This document shows positions 8,271-17,620 of a stretch of 64,000 nucleotides of DNA, one piece after another. A program made the translations under genes and the position numbers. The notes under the pieces were generated by a model that did not search any database, was not told where the DNA came from, and was given only the letters and a program-made list of their open reading frames with translations. Every line of letters starts with the position of its first letter. The first letter of the stretch is position 1. This DNA is from Coleofasciculus sp. LEGE 07092 (GTDB taxonomy: Bacteria > Cyanobacteriota > Cyanobacteriia > Cyanobacteriales > Coleofasciculaceae): assembly GCF_015207375.1 (NCBI RefSeq), contig NZ_JADEWY010000002.1, forward strand, positions 45,979-109,978, in the 5' to 3' direction.

Positions 8271-11200
8271 TCAGTTCAAAAAAAAACTGCCAGTTTCCCT
8301 ATTCTGAAAGCTATCTAGATCGCAGGTAGGAATACTTTCTGCTTTAAAATAAGTGATCGCTTGTTCATTTTCCTTCTCTAAGACAATTCGACCATGGAGG
8401 TGAGGCAAGAGGCTGTTCCACTGAATTTCGCTTAACTGTCCCAACAGGGAAATCTCTGGACCCTCACTAACATCTAAATCTTCCTGCATTAGAAGATTCA
8501 TTGCCACACTGGATAGAAGCATATTAGCATCATCCTCAGAAATGGCACTGCTGTCTACCAGTAGTGTCATCAGACTTCTATCAGGGTGAGTCGCGATTAC
8601 TCTAATCACTTGTTCTAATTCTACACCCAGAGACTCTTCAGGTTGAAACCAATCTGGGAAAATAATCAAATTGATATCCTTCAAGTTTAACGGCAAAAGA
8701 GTAGCCTCAATCAAAGCAGAATTTACTATTTTCATCATTTTTGACCAAGAAAACTTTTTCGCTTGTTTTAAACCAGCAGCAATTAAAGATTTACGAACAT
8801 CTGGCTTTTGCACATCACAAAGCGCATTAGTCAGTTCATTAATATCATCGTCATTTACATATAAAGCGGCTTCCCCTGCTACTTCAGGAATCGATGCATT
8901 TGGACAAGTAATTACTGGACAACGACAAGCCATCGCTTCAAGTATAGGCAAACCAAACCCTTCATACTTCGAGGGATAAACCAGTGCCATAGCACCAGAA
9001 TAAGCTGCTCTCAATTCCTCATCAGTGAGTTGTAACATATGGACAACACTACCCGATGAATAAGCTCTCAACTCTGGAGCAAGTAGGGAACCGCTACCTG
9101 TACAGACAATATCAAATCCCTGTTTACTATAAAGTTGAGCAAAAGCCTGGAAAAATAAGCTCGTATTTTTATAACCCCCTCCAGTACCTACTAAAAGAAA
9201 GTATGGTTTTGAAATTCCATAGTTTCCGCGAAAACTATTTACCTCTTCAATACTTGCTGGGAAGAAATGACTTTTAACTCCACAAGGAGCTACTGTTACT
9301 GATTCTAGGGATATATCCGGGAAAAAGTTTACCAGGTCACGCGCTGTATTTTCTGAAATAGAAATGTAGGTGGATGCCTGTTGAATGGCATGATGCTTTT
9401 CTCGCCACATGGGATGATTCAGATCCCATCCCATCACTTCTGGAATCATGTCATACGTTATGAATACAGACGGTGTTGAGAGGGGAGTTGTGTAGTAAGT
9501 CGAAATAAATAGGTCAGCATCCTCTTCATAACACACCTGCTGTAACATTTCCCGGTCACAGTCTGTTCTACCATAGTCATAAGGTGGTACAGCACGATAA
9601 CGAATACCAGGAATTTCGGGGGCAGTTCCAGCTCTATCGAGAACGACAATATGTTCAGCAAAACTGTGTTCAACCCATTCTTCTAATAACGATTTCCAAA
9701 CGCGGGCTATTCCAGTTTGATAGAGCTGGAAGAATACACCATCTACGACAATTAGAGGTTTAAGTTTTACAGATTGTTTTTGCAACGTATCTATCTGTAC
9801 AAATTTCCATGTATGGCTATCTTTCTCTTTCTGAGCAATTGGGACAATACCACATGACTCAGCAGTATCGATCATGGTTGCATCTTGAACCCAGGAAAAA
9901 TACTGACGCAATAAAACAGGAAATATTGTCTGTTCCTGCAAAGCTTTCCATCTGGATACAGCATTTTGATAACCATAGTATTGCTCTTTAAATTTTAGTT
10001 GCTCCGGCGTTGCGTAGGCAAAATGTTGGAAAATCAGCCCTCGCTCTTCGCTTTCTTCATGTACAAAAGGATTAATTTCTGCTACATTGCGCCATTGGTT
10101 ATCTGGTAGAGGTTCTATCAATACCGGAGGTTCATGGGCTGCCCACATCATACCTGGTTTAAATCTCCAAGTACGCAACCAATCTTGTTGAGGATTCTCA
10201 GCATAACAGTTACGAGTACTAATAAGCAGATTTTCTCCCACAAAGTACCAGCACCAGTAGAAAGCGGCTGTTTTCTCAGGATTGCTGATGAACATATGTC
10301 GCCCAGTACATAGTTGCTCGACTGTCCACAGTTCATCTACATCCACCTGCCAAACCAAACATTCCTCATGAATATTTTCCAGTGGCGCATTCACCATTTC
10401 AACTTTGCCATCCCAGAAAACTCCCTCTGGCTTCCGATAAACTGTGATATTTTCAGGATACTGCCGCACCAGTTCATCTAAATATTCTGTTGTACCATCC
10501 TTGCTGCATCCATTCCGATGAATTTCATCACTGATATGCCCACCCAGCTTAGAACTCCATGCCGTATCATGCTTCAAATCCGCTACACCTTCAACAATGT
10601 GCCAATGCCATTTGAAAGGCAGTTGCTTGAAAATTTCAATATGATAGCGAATAAACGGTTCACCATTCAGGACTATTGTAAAGAAGTGAACGGGTAATTG
10701 GAATGAGGAAAGGACTAAACTATTATCTTTTTGTCCACAAGCAAGACTCGATGAATATTCGTGATTGCTTAGGTAATATTTGGCAATATTTTTCCATACC
10801 TTTTCTGAACCAGGCCATGTATGTATAACGTCATGAAATGCTATCCATCCTCTATTTTTGACTAGAGGAAACGACATCTGAAAATCTTGTAGTACATCCA
10901 AATATTGATGAGAACCATCAATAAAAATAAAATCAACTTCACTATCGTTAGTTAGTTTGTGCCAACGGTTCAAAATTTCATGAGAGAAACCCTGCAACGG
11001 CACTACGTATTGTCCAACACCATTTTTTTGAACATTCCTTTGCCAAGTCTCAAAAAAATTTCTATCGGGAAAGTCACTATCATTTCCATCCCATGTATCA
11101 ATACAATAGATTTTTCGCCTTGTTCCTATGCAAGCCATAGCCATAGCAATAGTAGATCGACCCTTATAAGATCCGATTTCTACGATCACTGCATCTTCTG

Positions 11201-11993
11201 GCAAAAGTTTTACTTTTTTGAAAAGATATTCTTCTTGCCCAGGTATCATGAAGCCTTCGATGACTTCAACTGCTGTCTGAATAGTTGTGTAACTGGCTGG
11301 TTGTACAATCTTTTCCTTAAAGATGGCATAGCCGTTACGTACTTGTAAATTGCCGCCTATGAGAGTATAGCTTGAATCATTAATAAGCCGCTGAAAATTT
11401 CTATTATTTTTATATGAATTAATATCATCTAGGAAAATATATTTGGCTCCGTAGACTTCATCCAGTTCTGCTTCACCTGTGAATTCTGATCCGTCAATTA
11501 AGACTATATCAAAACAATCAATTTCATTTTCTTGCTTTATTTTTTCAATCCCTTTATCAGGAACACCCGCATTTTTTACGTATTCAATATCCTGGCGTAA
11601 CCACCCTAAGACTTGCTCAAGGGGATAATTATTTAAGGCTGTCCGATTACTATTGTAAAAACTAATAATTTCATTCTCTTTAGGGAACTCTTCTAAAAAA
11701 ACAGATGATAAGTTATAGCATTTGACAAAATAATCTTTAGCGTACCTCTTTTGGAGTTCTGCAAATCTAGTTTTTGAAACCTCCAGACAAAACAGAGTTG
11801 GTTTGTTAGGATTTTCGCGGATTCCATTGACAAAAGCTTCAGTACTTCCTTCACCAGAGGATGATCCGATTTCTAAAATTGTATTTATGTCTTCTGCTCG
11901 AACAATTTTTTGAATGGCTGCATAAAATTCATCATTTTTAATTTCTGGAGGAATAAGACGGTCAAGTTCAGACTTTGGAGTTTCCTTGCTCAT
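8271..11993 (-). CDS. Multidomain protein: two methyltransferase domains, a GT2-like domain and a GT4 glycosyltransferase
   Basis: 1240 residues. Residues 20-225: SAM-binding fold with ILEIGSSSGEGS (39-50). Residues 240-425: a second methyltransferase (Methyltransf_24-like) with IVEIGSYKGRSTIAM (270-284) and FIFIDGSHQY. Residues 435-720: a GT2-like domain with FFTIVLNGEPFIRYHIE, GCSKDGTTEYLDEL and VWQVDVDELW. Residues about 780-1110: a GT4 glycosyltransferase with LLVGTGGGYKN and YPSKYEGFGLPILEAMACRC. The last 100 residues begin with LIIFPDWFQPEES, known from cyanobacterial GT proteins. The protein probably builds and methylates a surface glycan. It is first in a two-gene minus-strand operon with the GT41 gene 8 bp downstream, and it ends in a nine-T run followed by a stop. 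Confidence 0.8.
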   Translation of the reverse strand: MSKETPKSELDRLIPPEIKNDEFYAAIQKIVRAEDINTILEIGSSSGEGSTEAFVNGIRENPNKPTLFCLEVSKTRFAELQKRYAKDYFVKCYNLSSVFLEEFPKENEIISFYNSNRTALNNYPLEQVLGWLRQDIEYVKNAGVPDKGIEKIKQENEIDCFDIVLIDGSEFTGEAELDEVYGAKYIFLDDINSYKNNRNFQRLINDSSYTLIGGNLQVRNGYAIFKEKIVQPASYTTIQTAVEVIEGFMIPGQEEYLFKKVKLLPEDAVIVEIGSYKGRSTIAMAMACIGTRRKIYCIDTWDGNDSDFPDRNFFETWQRNVQKNGVGQYVVPLQGFSHEILNRWHKLTNDSEVDFIFIDGSHQYLDVLQDFQMSFPLVKNRGWIAFHDVIHTWPGSEKVWKNIAKYYLSNHEYSSSLACGQKDNSLVLSSFQLPVHFFTIVLNGEPFIRYHIEIFKQLPFKWHWHIVEGVADLKHDTAWSSKLGGHISDEIHRNGCSKDGTTEYLDELVRQYPENITVYRKPEGVFWDGKVEMVNAPLENIHEECLVWQVDVDELWTVEQLCTGRHMFISNPEKTAAFYWCWYFVGENLLISTRNCYAENPQQDWLRTWRFKPGMMWAAHEPPVLIEPLPDNQWRNVAEINPFVHEESEERGLIFQHFAYATPEQLKFKEQYYGYQNAVSRWKALQEQTIFPVLLRQYFSWVQDATMIDTAESCGIVPIAQKEKDSHTWKFVQIDTLQKQSVKLKPLIVVDGVFFQLYQTGIARVWKSLLEEWVEHSFAEHIVVLDRAGTAPEIPGIRYRAVPPYDYGRTDCDREMLQQVCYEEDADLFISTYYTTPLSTPSVFITYDMIPEVMGWDLNHPMWREKHHAIQQASTYISISENTARDLVNFFPDISLESVTVAPCGVKSHFFPASIEEVNSFRGNYGISKPYFLLVGTGGGYKNTSLFFQAFAQLYSKQGFDIVCTGSGSLLAPELRAYSSGSVVHMLQLTDEELRAAYSGAMALVYPSKYEGFGLPILEAMACRCPVITCPNASIPEVAGEAALYVNDDDINELTNALCDVQKPDVRKSLIAAGLKQAKKFSWSKMMKIVNSALIEATLLPLNLKDINLIIFPDWFQPEESLGVELEQVIRVIATHPDRSLMTLLVDSSAISEDDANMLLSSVAMNLLMQEDLDVSEGPEISLLGQLSEIQWNSLLPHLHGRIVLEKENEQAITYFKAESIPTCDLDSFQNRETGSFFLN

Positions 11994-12025
11994 TGTTCAA
12001 ACTTTAATGAAATCTGATTTTTTGT

Positions 12026-12418
12026 TTAGCGATCGCTCTCCTCTTCCCCCTCACTTACTTTACCCACCTGCTGCTTCAACTCAACCAACCGCGCCTTATA
12101 CTCCTCCTGCTGAGGATTCAACTCCACCAACTTCTCCAACGGCGCGATCGCACCTTTAGTATCCTTCATCTCCAACCGCGTCTCCACCAACCCTTCCAGC
12201 GCCGTCTGATTCTCTGGCTCCCGCTCCAACACCAACTCATAACCCTGTTCTTGAGCCGCTAACTGTTGATCTACCGAAGCCGCCTCCGTTGTAGTAGCAT
12301 CCGTCGGTTGCTGAAAAGCACTACTAAACATCCCAAATAGCCCGTACCCCGTCGAACCCAAGAAGGCACAAGCAGAAACTAAGACAAGAATTCGTTGCAG
12401 CGGTTTTTTTTCAGACAT
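12026..12418 (-). CDS. Membrane-anchored TPR protein
   Basis: About 130 residues from the ATG at 12418; a TTG six codons upstream is possible but less likely. A short basic N-terminus (MSEKKPLQR) is followed by one hydrophobic segment (ILVLVSACAFLGSTGYGLFGMF). An Ala/Gln-rich linker leads to two TPR units (EQGYELVLEREPENQTALEGL and KGAIAPLEKLVELNPQQEEYKA) and an acidic tail. Small anchored TPR proteins of this type are common in cyanobacteria and act as scaffolds at the cytoplasmic membrane. No specific partner is evident. Confidence 0.75.
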   Translation of the reverse strand: MSEKKPLQRILVLVSACAFLGSTGYGLFGMFSSAFQQPTDATTTEAASVDQQLAAQEQGYELVLEREPENQTALEGLVETRLEMKDTKGAIAPLEKLVELNPQQEEYKARLVELKQQVGKVSEGEEESDR

Positions 12419-12622
12419 ACCTGACTCAAGGAGCAATACAGTCGCCAGTCACTACCCTTACCTTACCCAATTCTCAACCCCGAGCGATCACTACCTTGAT
12501 ATCCAAACTCATCCCAGATACTTTCGAGAGTAAACCAAAACTATCGAAGAAAGCCACAGGTGCGATCGCGAATTAACCACCACTAATCAGAGCCGTTGTA
12601 AAATTTAACCCTTGACATAAAG

Positions 12623-15328
12623 CTAACGCTCACGCAAGTTCAGTTCCTGAAATGGTTCTGACGACTCATCTAACCTGATAGTCTCCGGTTGGGCAGGTTC
12701 CCCATTAATTTGCAGTGTGAACATTCCTTGAGACAACCGTTCTAGATAATAAACTCCCGCACTATTCGTTACCGAAAATAGCCGTTGTTCTCCATCGGCG
12801 CTAATGGCTTCCACTCTTGCCCCCGCCACCGGATTTCCTTCTGTATCTGTGATTACACCTGCCAGGGTAAAAGACCGAATTAGGGGTATGATAACGGGTG
12901 TATAACTCCCTGCAACCACCTCAACAGCATAGGCATCAACCGCTGCTTGCCAGTCAAGGGGAAATCCAGCCGGATCAAGATCAAGGCGATAGGTTCCGGG
13001 AGGAAGGCGGACAAGAACTCGGTCGTTTTGAATTTGAGGTTGAGATGATTTAATGGGTTGATTATTCAGAATGAGCAGTAAATCGGCTGTTTCCGTATAG
13101 AGCTCTTCTCCGATATCCCATTTATCATTGGTATTACGGTCAAAAAACGGCTGAATTAATAAACCCCCTCTCGTTCGGAAACGGTCAGATTGGCGATCGC
13201 CTGGAAAAAGTCCTTGCTGTACATTTAGGCTAGCGACTAGTTCTAGGCTATAGTTTGCTTCACTCGATGTTACTGATACTCCCTCATAACGCCCCCGTAG
13301 CAGTAAACCCGGTATCACAGTAGTTTGCGCGGTGGCTATTATCCCAGAACCTTGGGAACCTACACCATAACCTAGCTGAGTTTCCCATCGATAGCTACCG
13401 TCAGCCGATCGCGCCGGGGAACGATAGCGCCAACCCACCGTCGCCAAGTTATCATTACGCTCTAAGTTCCGCGTTTCATAACTCAGCAGCAAGGAATGTC
13501 TATCATTGAGAAAACTCTGAGAAAGATTGTAATTGAGTTGCGACTGCAAGCCGATTTCATTCCCTTGTTGGGTGAGTTCCAAAAATCCCCAGCGTTGCGT
13601 AGCATTCCAGCGTAGGCGATTTTGGTTGTCAAGGGTGGCGCGGGCAAAGGTAAAAAAACCCCGACGGCTAAAACCCGTTTGCACCCCAGCAGCCACACCA
13701 TCGCGGCTATTATAAGTTCCCAGTAAGATGAAACGGGGTAATACTCGCCAGTTGAGGTTAAGACGTTGGGAAAAGCGATCGCTGTTAAACTGCGCACTAA
13801 TACCAGGAGTCGGTTCATAGCGCACATTGGCATTGACATCCCAATTACCCTCCTCATCCGGACTTAACACCGATGCCGCTATTTCTAAGGGGATACCACT
13901 GGGGCGAAAGAATAATTCCCCCAACCCCCTCGCCGTTTCGTCATAAATACCTCCAACCCCCACCGTTAAATCTTCCGATACCCCCCAGCGTTGGGCAATT
14001 CCCCCGCGAAAGTCTTGCAATTCTCCGATAAAGTTCTGATTTTGAAATCCAGATGCTTGACGCCCGAAACCAGCAGAAACTATCGTTGCGGACGCCCCGG
14101 CGGGAATTTGCCCTGGTACAGTAGAGAAGGTGGCATCCCGAATTTCCGGTTGTGCAGAAAGGCGTCCTTGGGGATAGAGTAAAACCCGATAGTTTCCGAA
14201 AGACTGACCCCCTATCGGCACATCTTCAAAGCGGTAAATACCGGAAGAATCAACTAGAACTTCAGCCAAAACGCGATCGCTAAATCCCTGAGTTAGTCGC
14301 ACCAGGGTTCCGGGTTCTGCTTCCCCCAAAATCGTGCGTCCCACCTGTGATGCTTGCAACCGTTGCCCTGGAACGAATCCCCCACCCCCAAATGTCACTG
14401 GGGGCGTAAACCCTCGTCGTTGAATCGTCGTGACGCCCCAATACTCACCTGCACTCTGACTCCGCCAAAAGGTTGGCTGAGAACCGACTATATAATCTCC
14501 TGAATCAGTCTGTTGCAAATACTGGGCTTCTGCCAGACTCCAGGTGGGAGATTCTAAAAAGTCTGGCTGGTTAACGCGGACATACCAGCTACCGAATAGC
14601 AGCGTACCCACTGCCGTCAGTTCCCCCCGCGCCCGCAGTGAAGAGGACTCCCCGAAGCCGGAGGATGACTCTGAACCCGTAGCATTTAGCCGTTGCTCAA
14701 TAGCTGTTAGGGTAAAGTTAGAGGGTTCTATCCGTGGCAAGCCTTCGAGTTGTAACGGGGCTGCTGTTACATTAGAACGTCCTGTTCTCTGTCCTAACCA
14801 AGGGGGATTGAGGATAATGGCGTATTCGTTAATATCAAATTCTGCCGGAACACCGAATCGGGTTTGTAACTCTTGAATGGAAAAAACTAACCCTAATTCT
14901 GGGTCATTGCGTAATTCTTTCGGATTAATCCGAGTTACCAACCCTGGCGAGCGCACTTCTAATTGCCCATCGGGTAACGGCGTCACTTCTAGTTTCAACG
15001 CCTTAATTACCGTATCATAGGGAATTAACCAATTCTCAAAATCAATCGCCTGGGTTCCATCTTCTTGTCCGCGTACCAACACACTGAAAATAACTGGGCG
15101 TCCACCGATATTCACACCCACCGGAAAGACAGTGAAGTTATCAGATATGTCTGTTAAACCTCCAGCAAAGGTATTGTACCTGTCAGAGGCTAAAGTCCCT
15201 GGCTCATAATAGCTCAAGTCCGTTTTAACTGACTGAATATGTTGAATACTAGCGGGACATAAACAAATATCAAGCCCCAGCAAAGCCCACACTCGCTTTA
15301 TACGTGGTAAATACGCCCCTATTCTCAT
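12623..15328 (-). CDS. Usher-like outer-membrane protein with C-terminal carboxypeptidase-regulatory-like domain
   Basis: 901 residues. The N-terminus is weakly signal-like. The middle contains a plug-like segment (ILGEAEPGTLVRLTQGFSDR ... SSGIYRFEDVPIG) and a long run of alternating short beta strands (about 410-720) typical of an outer-membrane barrel. This pattern matches cyanobacterial relatives of fimbrial ushers. The C-terminus carries FFDRNTNDKWDIGEE and a carboxypeptidase-regulatory/Cna-B-like sandwich (LAGVITDTEGNPVAGARVEAI). No chaperone or fimbrial subunit gene is nearby, so secretion through it is unproven. An alternative is a surface porin or adhesin. Confidence 0.55.
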   Translation of the reverse strand: MRIGAYLPRIKRVWALLGLDICLCPASIQHIQSVKTDLSYYEPGTLASDRYNTFAGGLTDISDNFTVFPVGVNIGGRPVIFSVLVRGQEDGTQAIDFENWLIPYDTVIKALKLEVTPLPDGQLEVRSPGLVTRINPKELRNDPELGLVFSIQELQTRFGVPAEFDINEYAIILNPPWLGQRTGRSNVTAAPLQLEGLPRIEPSNFTLTAIEQRLNATGSESSSGFGESSSLRARGELTAVGTLLFGSWYVRVNQPDFLESPTWSLAEAQYLQQTDSGDYIVGSQPTFWRSQSAGEYWGVTTIQRRGFTPPVTFGGGGFVPGQRLQASQVGRTILGEAEPGTLVRLTQGFSDRVLAEVLVDSSGIYRFEDVPIGGQSFGNYRVLLYPQGRLSAQPEIRDATFSTVPGQIPAGASATIVSAGFGRQASGFQNQNFIGELQDFRGGIAQRWGVSEDLTVGVGGIYDETARGLGELFFRPSGIPLEIAASVLSPDEEGNWDVNANVRYEPTPGISAQFNSDRFSQRLNLNWRVLPRFILLGTYNSRDGVAAGVQTGFSRRGFFTFARATLDNQNRLRWNATQRWGFLELTQQGNEIGLQSQLNYNLSQSFLNDRHSLLLSYETRNLERNDNLATVGWRYRSPARSADGSYRWETQLGYGVGSQGSGIIATAQTTVIPGLLLRGRYEGVSVTSSEANYSLELVASLNVQQGLFPGDRQSDRFRTRGGLLIQPFFDRNTNDKWDIGEELYTETADLLLILNNQPIKSSQPQIQNDRVLVRLPPGTYRLDLDPAGFPLDWQAAVDAYAVEVVAGSYTPVIIPLIRSFTLAGVITDTEGNPVAGARVEAISADGEQRLFSVTNSAGVYYLERLSQGMFTLQINGEPAQPETIRLDESSEPFQELNLRER

Positions 15329-15645
15329 TGAGTCCAGCGATAAAACGGCTTGACATTGCTGAACGAAATGCCTCTAAAGCGTCAGAAAAGTATTCAAAGG
15401 TTTCGACGCCCACCTTTGTCTCAATTCTCTCGTTAAGGTGTGCCATAAAATAAATGTATTGCTTATACAATAATCAATCTAGCTAGCTTTTTCAACGGTT
15501 GATGCATTCATTATAGAGAAATTTTTCTTGTGGTGTAGTGGGGGGTGTTAGCGTAGCGTAATGCAGCATTACTCCTTTGGCGACATCTCCGAGTCCGGTT
15601 TCGCAGGAGTAATGAGTAGCTCGGAAAAATCAATGTACTTCACTT

Positions 15646-16137
15646 CTAATTGGGTAATGGAATCACAGACAGCAGTAACAGAAATCCAATTTCCAATACA
15701 TAACTAATAAATACAGTCGGATTCAATAATCCATCCCACAGGTAGCCTTGGCGTTTGGGGGTGAGACGGCGCTTGAAGGTACGATGCCACTCGAAAAAGA
15801 TAGCAGGGCTCCGCAGGTTAAATTCTAGGGTTAATAGTTTTTCAATTTGATGGGCACGGGGATAGAAGCCGCGCTGAAAGTGTTTCCATTGGCTTTCGAG
15901 TATCCAGAAGAATAGGGGAATGGCGCAACCAATCAGGGCGATCGCATTTTCTTTTTCTTTGAGGATGAGGTTAATAACTAGACCCGTTCCCGTAATGCCT
16001 AGGGCTTTAATTACCCAAATTTGTTTATTGTAGTCTTCTATTGTGGTTTGGAGAAAGAAGTATTCTTGTTTGAGTAGTTCTTGCTCGAAGTCAGTTTTTG
16101 ATGGGGGTTGGGAGTTATCGGGGGATGGGTTGGACAT
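15646..16137 (-). CDS. Unknown membrane protein
   Basis: 163 residues with no family recognised. A polar N-terminus (SNPSPDNSQPPSK) leads into an amphipathic helix, then two closely spaced hydrophobic segments (ALGITGTGLVINLIL and AIALIGCAIPLFFWIL). A basic cytoplasmic stretch with an FFEWHRTFKRRLTPKRQG region follows, and a third hydrophobic segment (VFISYVLEIGFLLLLSVIPL) ends the protein. It is divergent to the decayed NACHT gene. Small multi-TM proteins beside NACHT genes can be membrane effectors, but nothing in the sequence proves that role here. Confidence 0.55.
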   Translation of the reverse strand: MSNPSPDNSQPPSKTDFEQELLKQEYFFLQTTIEDYNKQIWVIKALGITGTGLVINLILKEKENAIALIGCAIPLFFWILESQWKHFQRGFYPRAHQIEKLLTLEFNLRSPAIFFEWHRTFKRRLTPKRQGYLWDGLLNPTVFISYVLEIGFLLLLSVIPLPN

Positions 16138-16324
16138 GGGAAAGTACGGGGGTTACTGAGACTAAGATAGATCGGAGCATGACGCGATCGCACAGCAGAG
16201 GGCGGCGTCTGGAGTGCATCACGCAGACTTGATATGAGAGGTTCTGCTCCTCGTGGGCAATGGTAATGGTGCGTTACGCTACGGGTAGCAGTACAGCAAG
16301 AACATCCCTATTCTCAATCTGAAT

Positions 16325-17557
16325 ATGGTTGATTGGCATCAATATTTAGAATCTATCTGCACGACTTACGCCAAATGGTGGCGGGTTTACACGATTACCG
16401 ATGTGGTAGGGCAAAAGCGGGAGAAGCGGGAGGAGACGCCTCTGCTATTTGATGTTGGATTAACGGTGCAGACGGTGGAACGGGAGAGGGAGGAGAAGGT
16501 TGAACCGTTGACGGTGCTGGAGGGGTTGCGGAAGTATGCCGCAGATCATCTGTTGTTGGTGGGGCGTCCGGGTTCGGGGAAATCGACGGCGTTGGTACGG
16601 TTGGTATTGGAGGAGGCGGAAGCTGCCCTCACCCCCCTACCCCCCTCTCCCAAAGGCGAGGGGGGAGAAAAGCTGTCTAATTCTCGTGCTTGTCTGTCGT
16701 TCTCCCCCAAAATGGGCAAGGAGGGGGAAATTAATTCTGATTCTCTTACTCTTGCTCCCCTCTCCTGTGGGAGAGGGGCTGGGGGTGAGGGCAAAATCCC
16801 CGTTCTCGTAGAACTCCGCTACTACCGCACCTCAGTACTGGACTTAATCCAAGACTTCCTACAACGGCATGACCCCACTTTAACGGTAGATGCCGTAACG
16901 CTCAAAACTTGGCTGCGGCAGGGGCAATTGCTGCTACTGGTAGATGGAGTCAATGAATTACCCTCAGAAGAGGCGCGGCGGGAGTTGCAGAAATTTCGGC
17001 AGAATTACCAGAAGACGACGCCGATGATTTTCACGACGCGGGATTTGGGGGTGGGGGGTGACTTGGGTATTGCCAAGAAGCTGGAAATGCAACCCCTGAG
17101 TGAAGCGCAGATGCAGCAGTTTGTCCGCGCCTATCTGCCAGAACAAGGGGAGCAGATGTTGGGGCAGTTGGGCAGTCGGTTGCAGAAGTTTGGGCAAACA
17201 CCTCTGCTGTTGATGATGCTGTGTTCGGTGTTTGCGGACAACAGGAACAGAGTACCGTCGAATCTGGGTTCGGTGTTTCGGAAGTTTACCCAGATTTATA
17301 CCAATAAGCTCAAACAAGATATCCCCATTTCTAGGGAGTCGCGCCGTTGGTGGCAGCGACTGTTGGAACAGTTAGCCTGGGTGATGACTTGTGGGGAAGC
17401 GAAGACATAATTGCAAGTTGCCATTCCTAGGCAGAAAGCGGAAGCGGTGCTGACGGAATTTTTAGCAGGTAAGGTGGCTCATCCAGACAATTGTGCTCTC
17501 TGTTGGCTTCAGGGTGCAGGGAAAACACCCTTGGATTATTATGCGATCGCAATATGA
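16325..17557 (+). pseudogene. NACHT NTPase gene, interrupted and truncated
   Basis: The first 361 codons encode a NACHT STAND NTPase: an N-terminal region, a Walker A (LLVGRPGSGKST), a Walker B-like LLLLVDGVNELP, sensor-like MIFTTRD and a winged-helix region. A TAA at 17408-17410 interrupts the frame. The following codons still read as the family (VAIPRQKAEAVLTEFLAGKV, then HPDNCAL), so the stop is a mutation. Similarity fades near 17512 and the frame closes at 17555-17557, with no sensor or effector repeats. A roughly 170-bp palindromic element is inserted in frame at 16624-16793, between Walker A and the next conserved strand. The gene is probably dead, though the NTPase core could still be translated. 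Confidence 0.75.
16624..16793. mobile_element. MITE-like palindromic element inserted in the NACHT gene
   Basis: The element starts TGCCCTCACCCCC and ends with the exact reverse complement GGGGGTGAGGGCA. Inside are further C-rich/G-rich inverted arms (CCCCTCTCCCAAAGGCGAGGGGGGAG and CCCCTCTCCTGTGGGAGAGGGG). It encodes a low-complexity Pro/Gly/Ser-rich insert of about 57 residues that breaks the NACHT fold between two conserved segments. This is a common type of dispersed cyanobacterial repeat. No target duplication is obvious. Confidence 0.6.
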
Positions 17558-17620
17558 CCGTTATTCATTTTCTGAGACTCGGTTAAGTTTGCGATCGCTC
17601 AATTCACCCATTCCTCCCGT

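Noticed and set aside
10959..11348. 129-codon frame on the plus strand inside the multidomain gene
   Set aside because: It is an antisense shadow of the methyltransferase domains with no protein-like features.
15270..15470. 66-codon frame on the minus strand overlapping the start of the usher-like gene
   Set aside because: No family resemblance, heavy overlap with the better-supported gene and no clear ribosome site.
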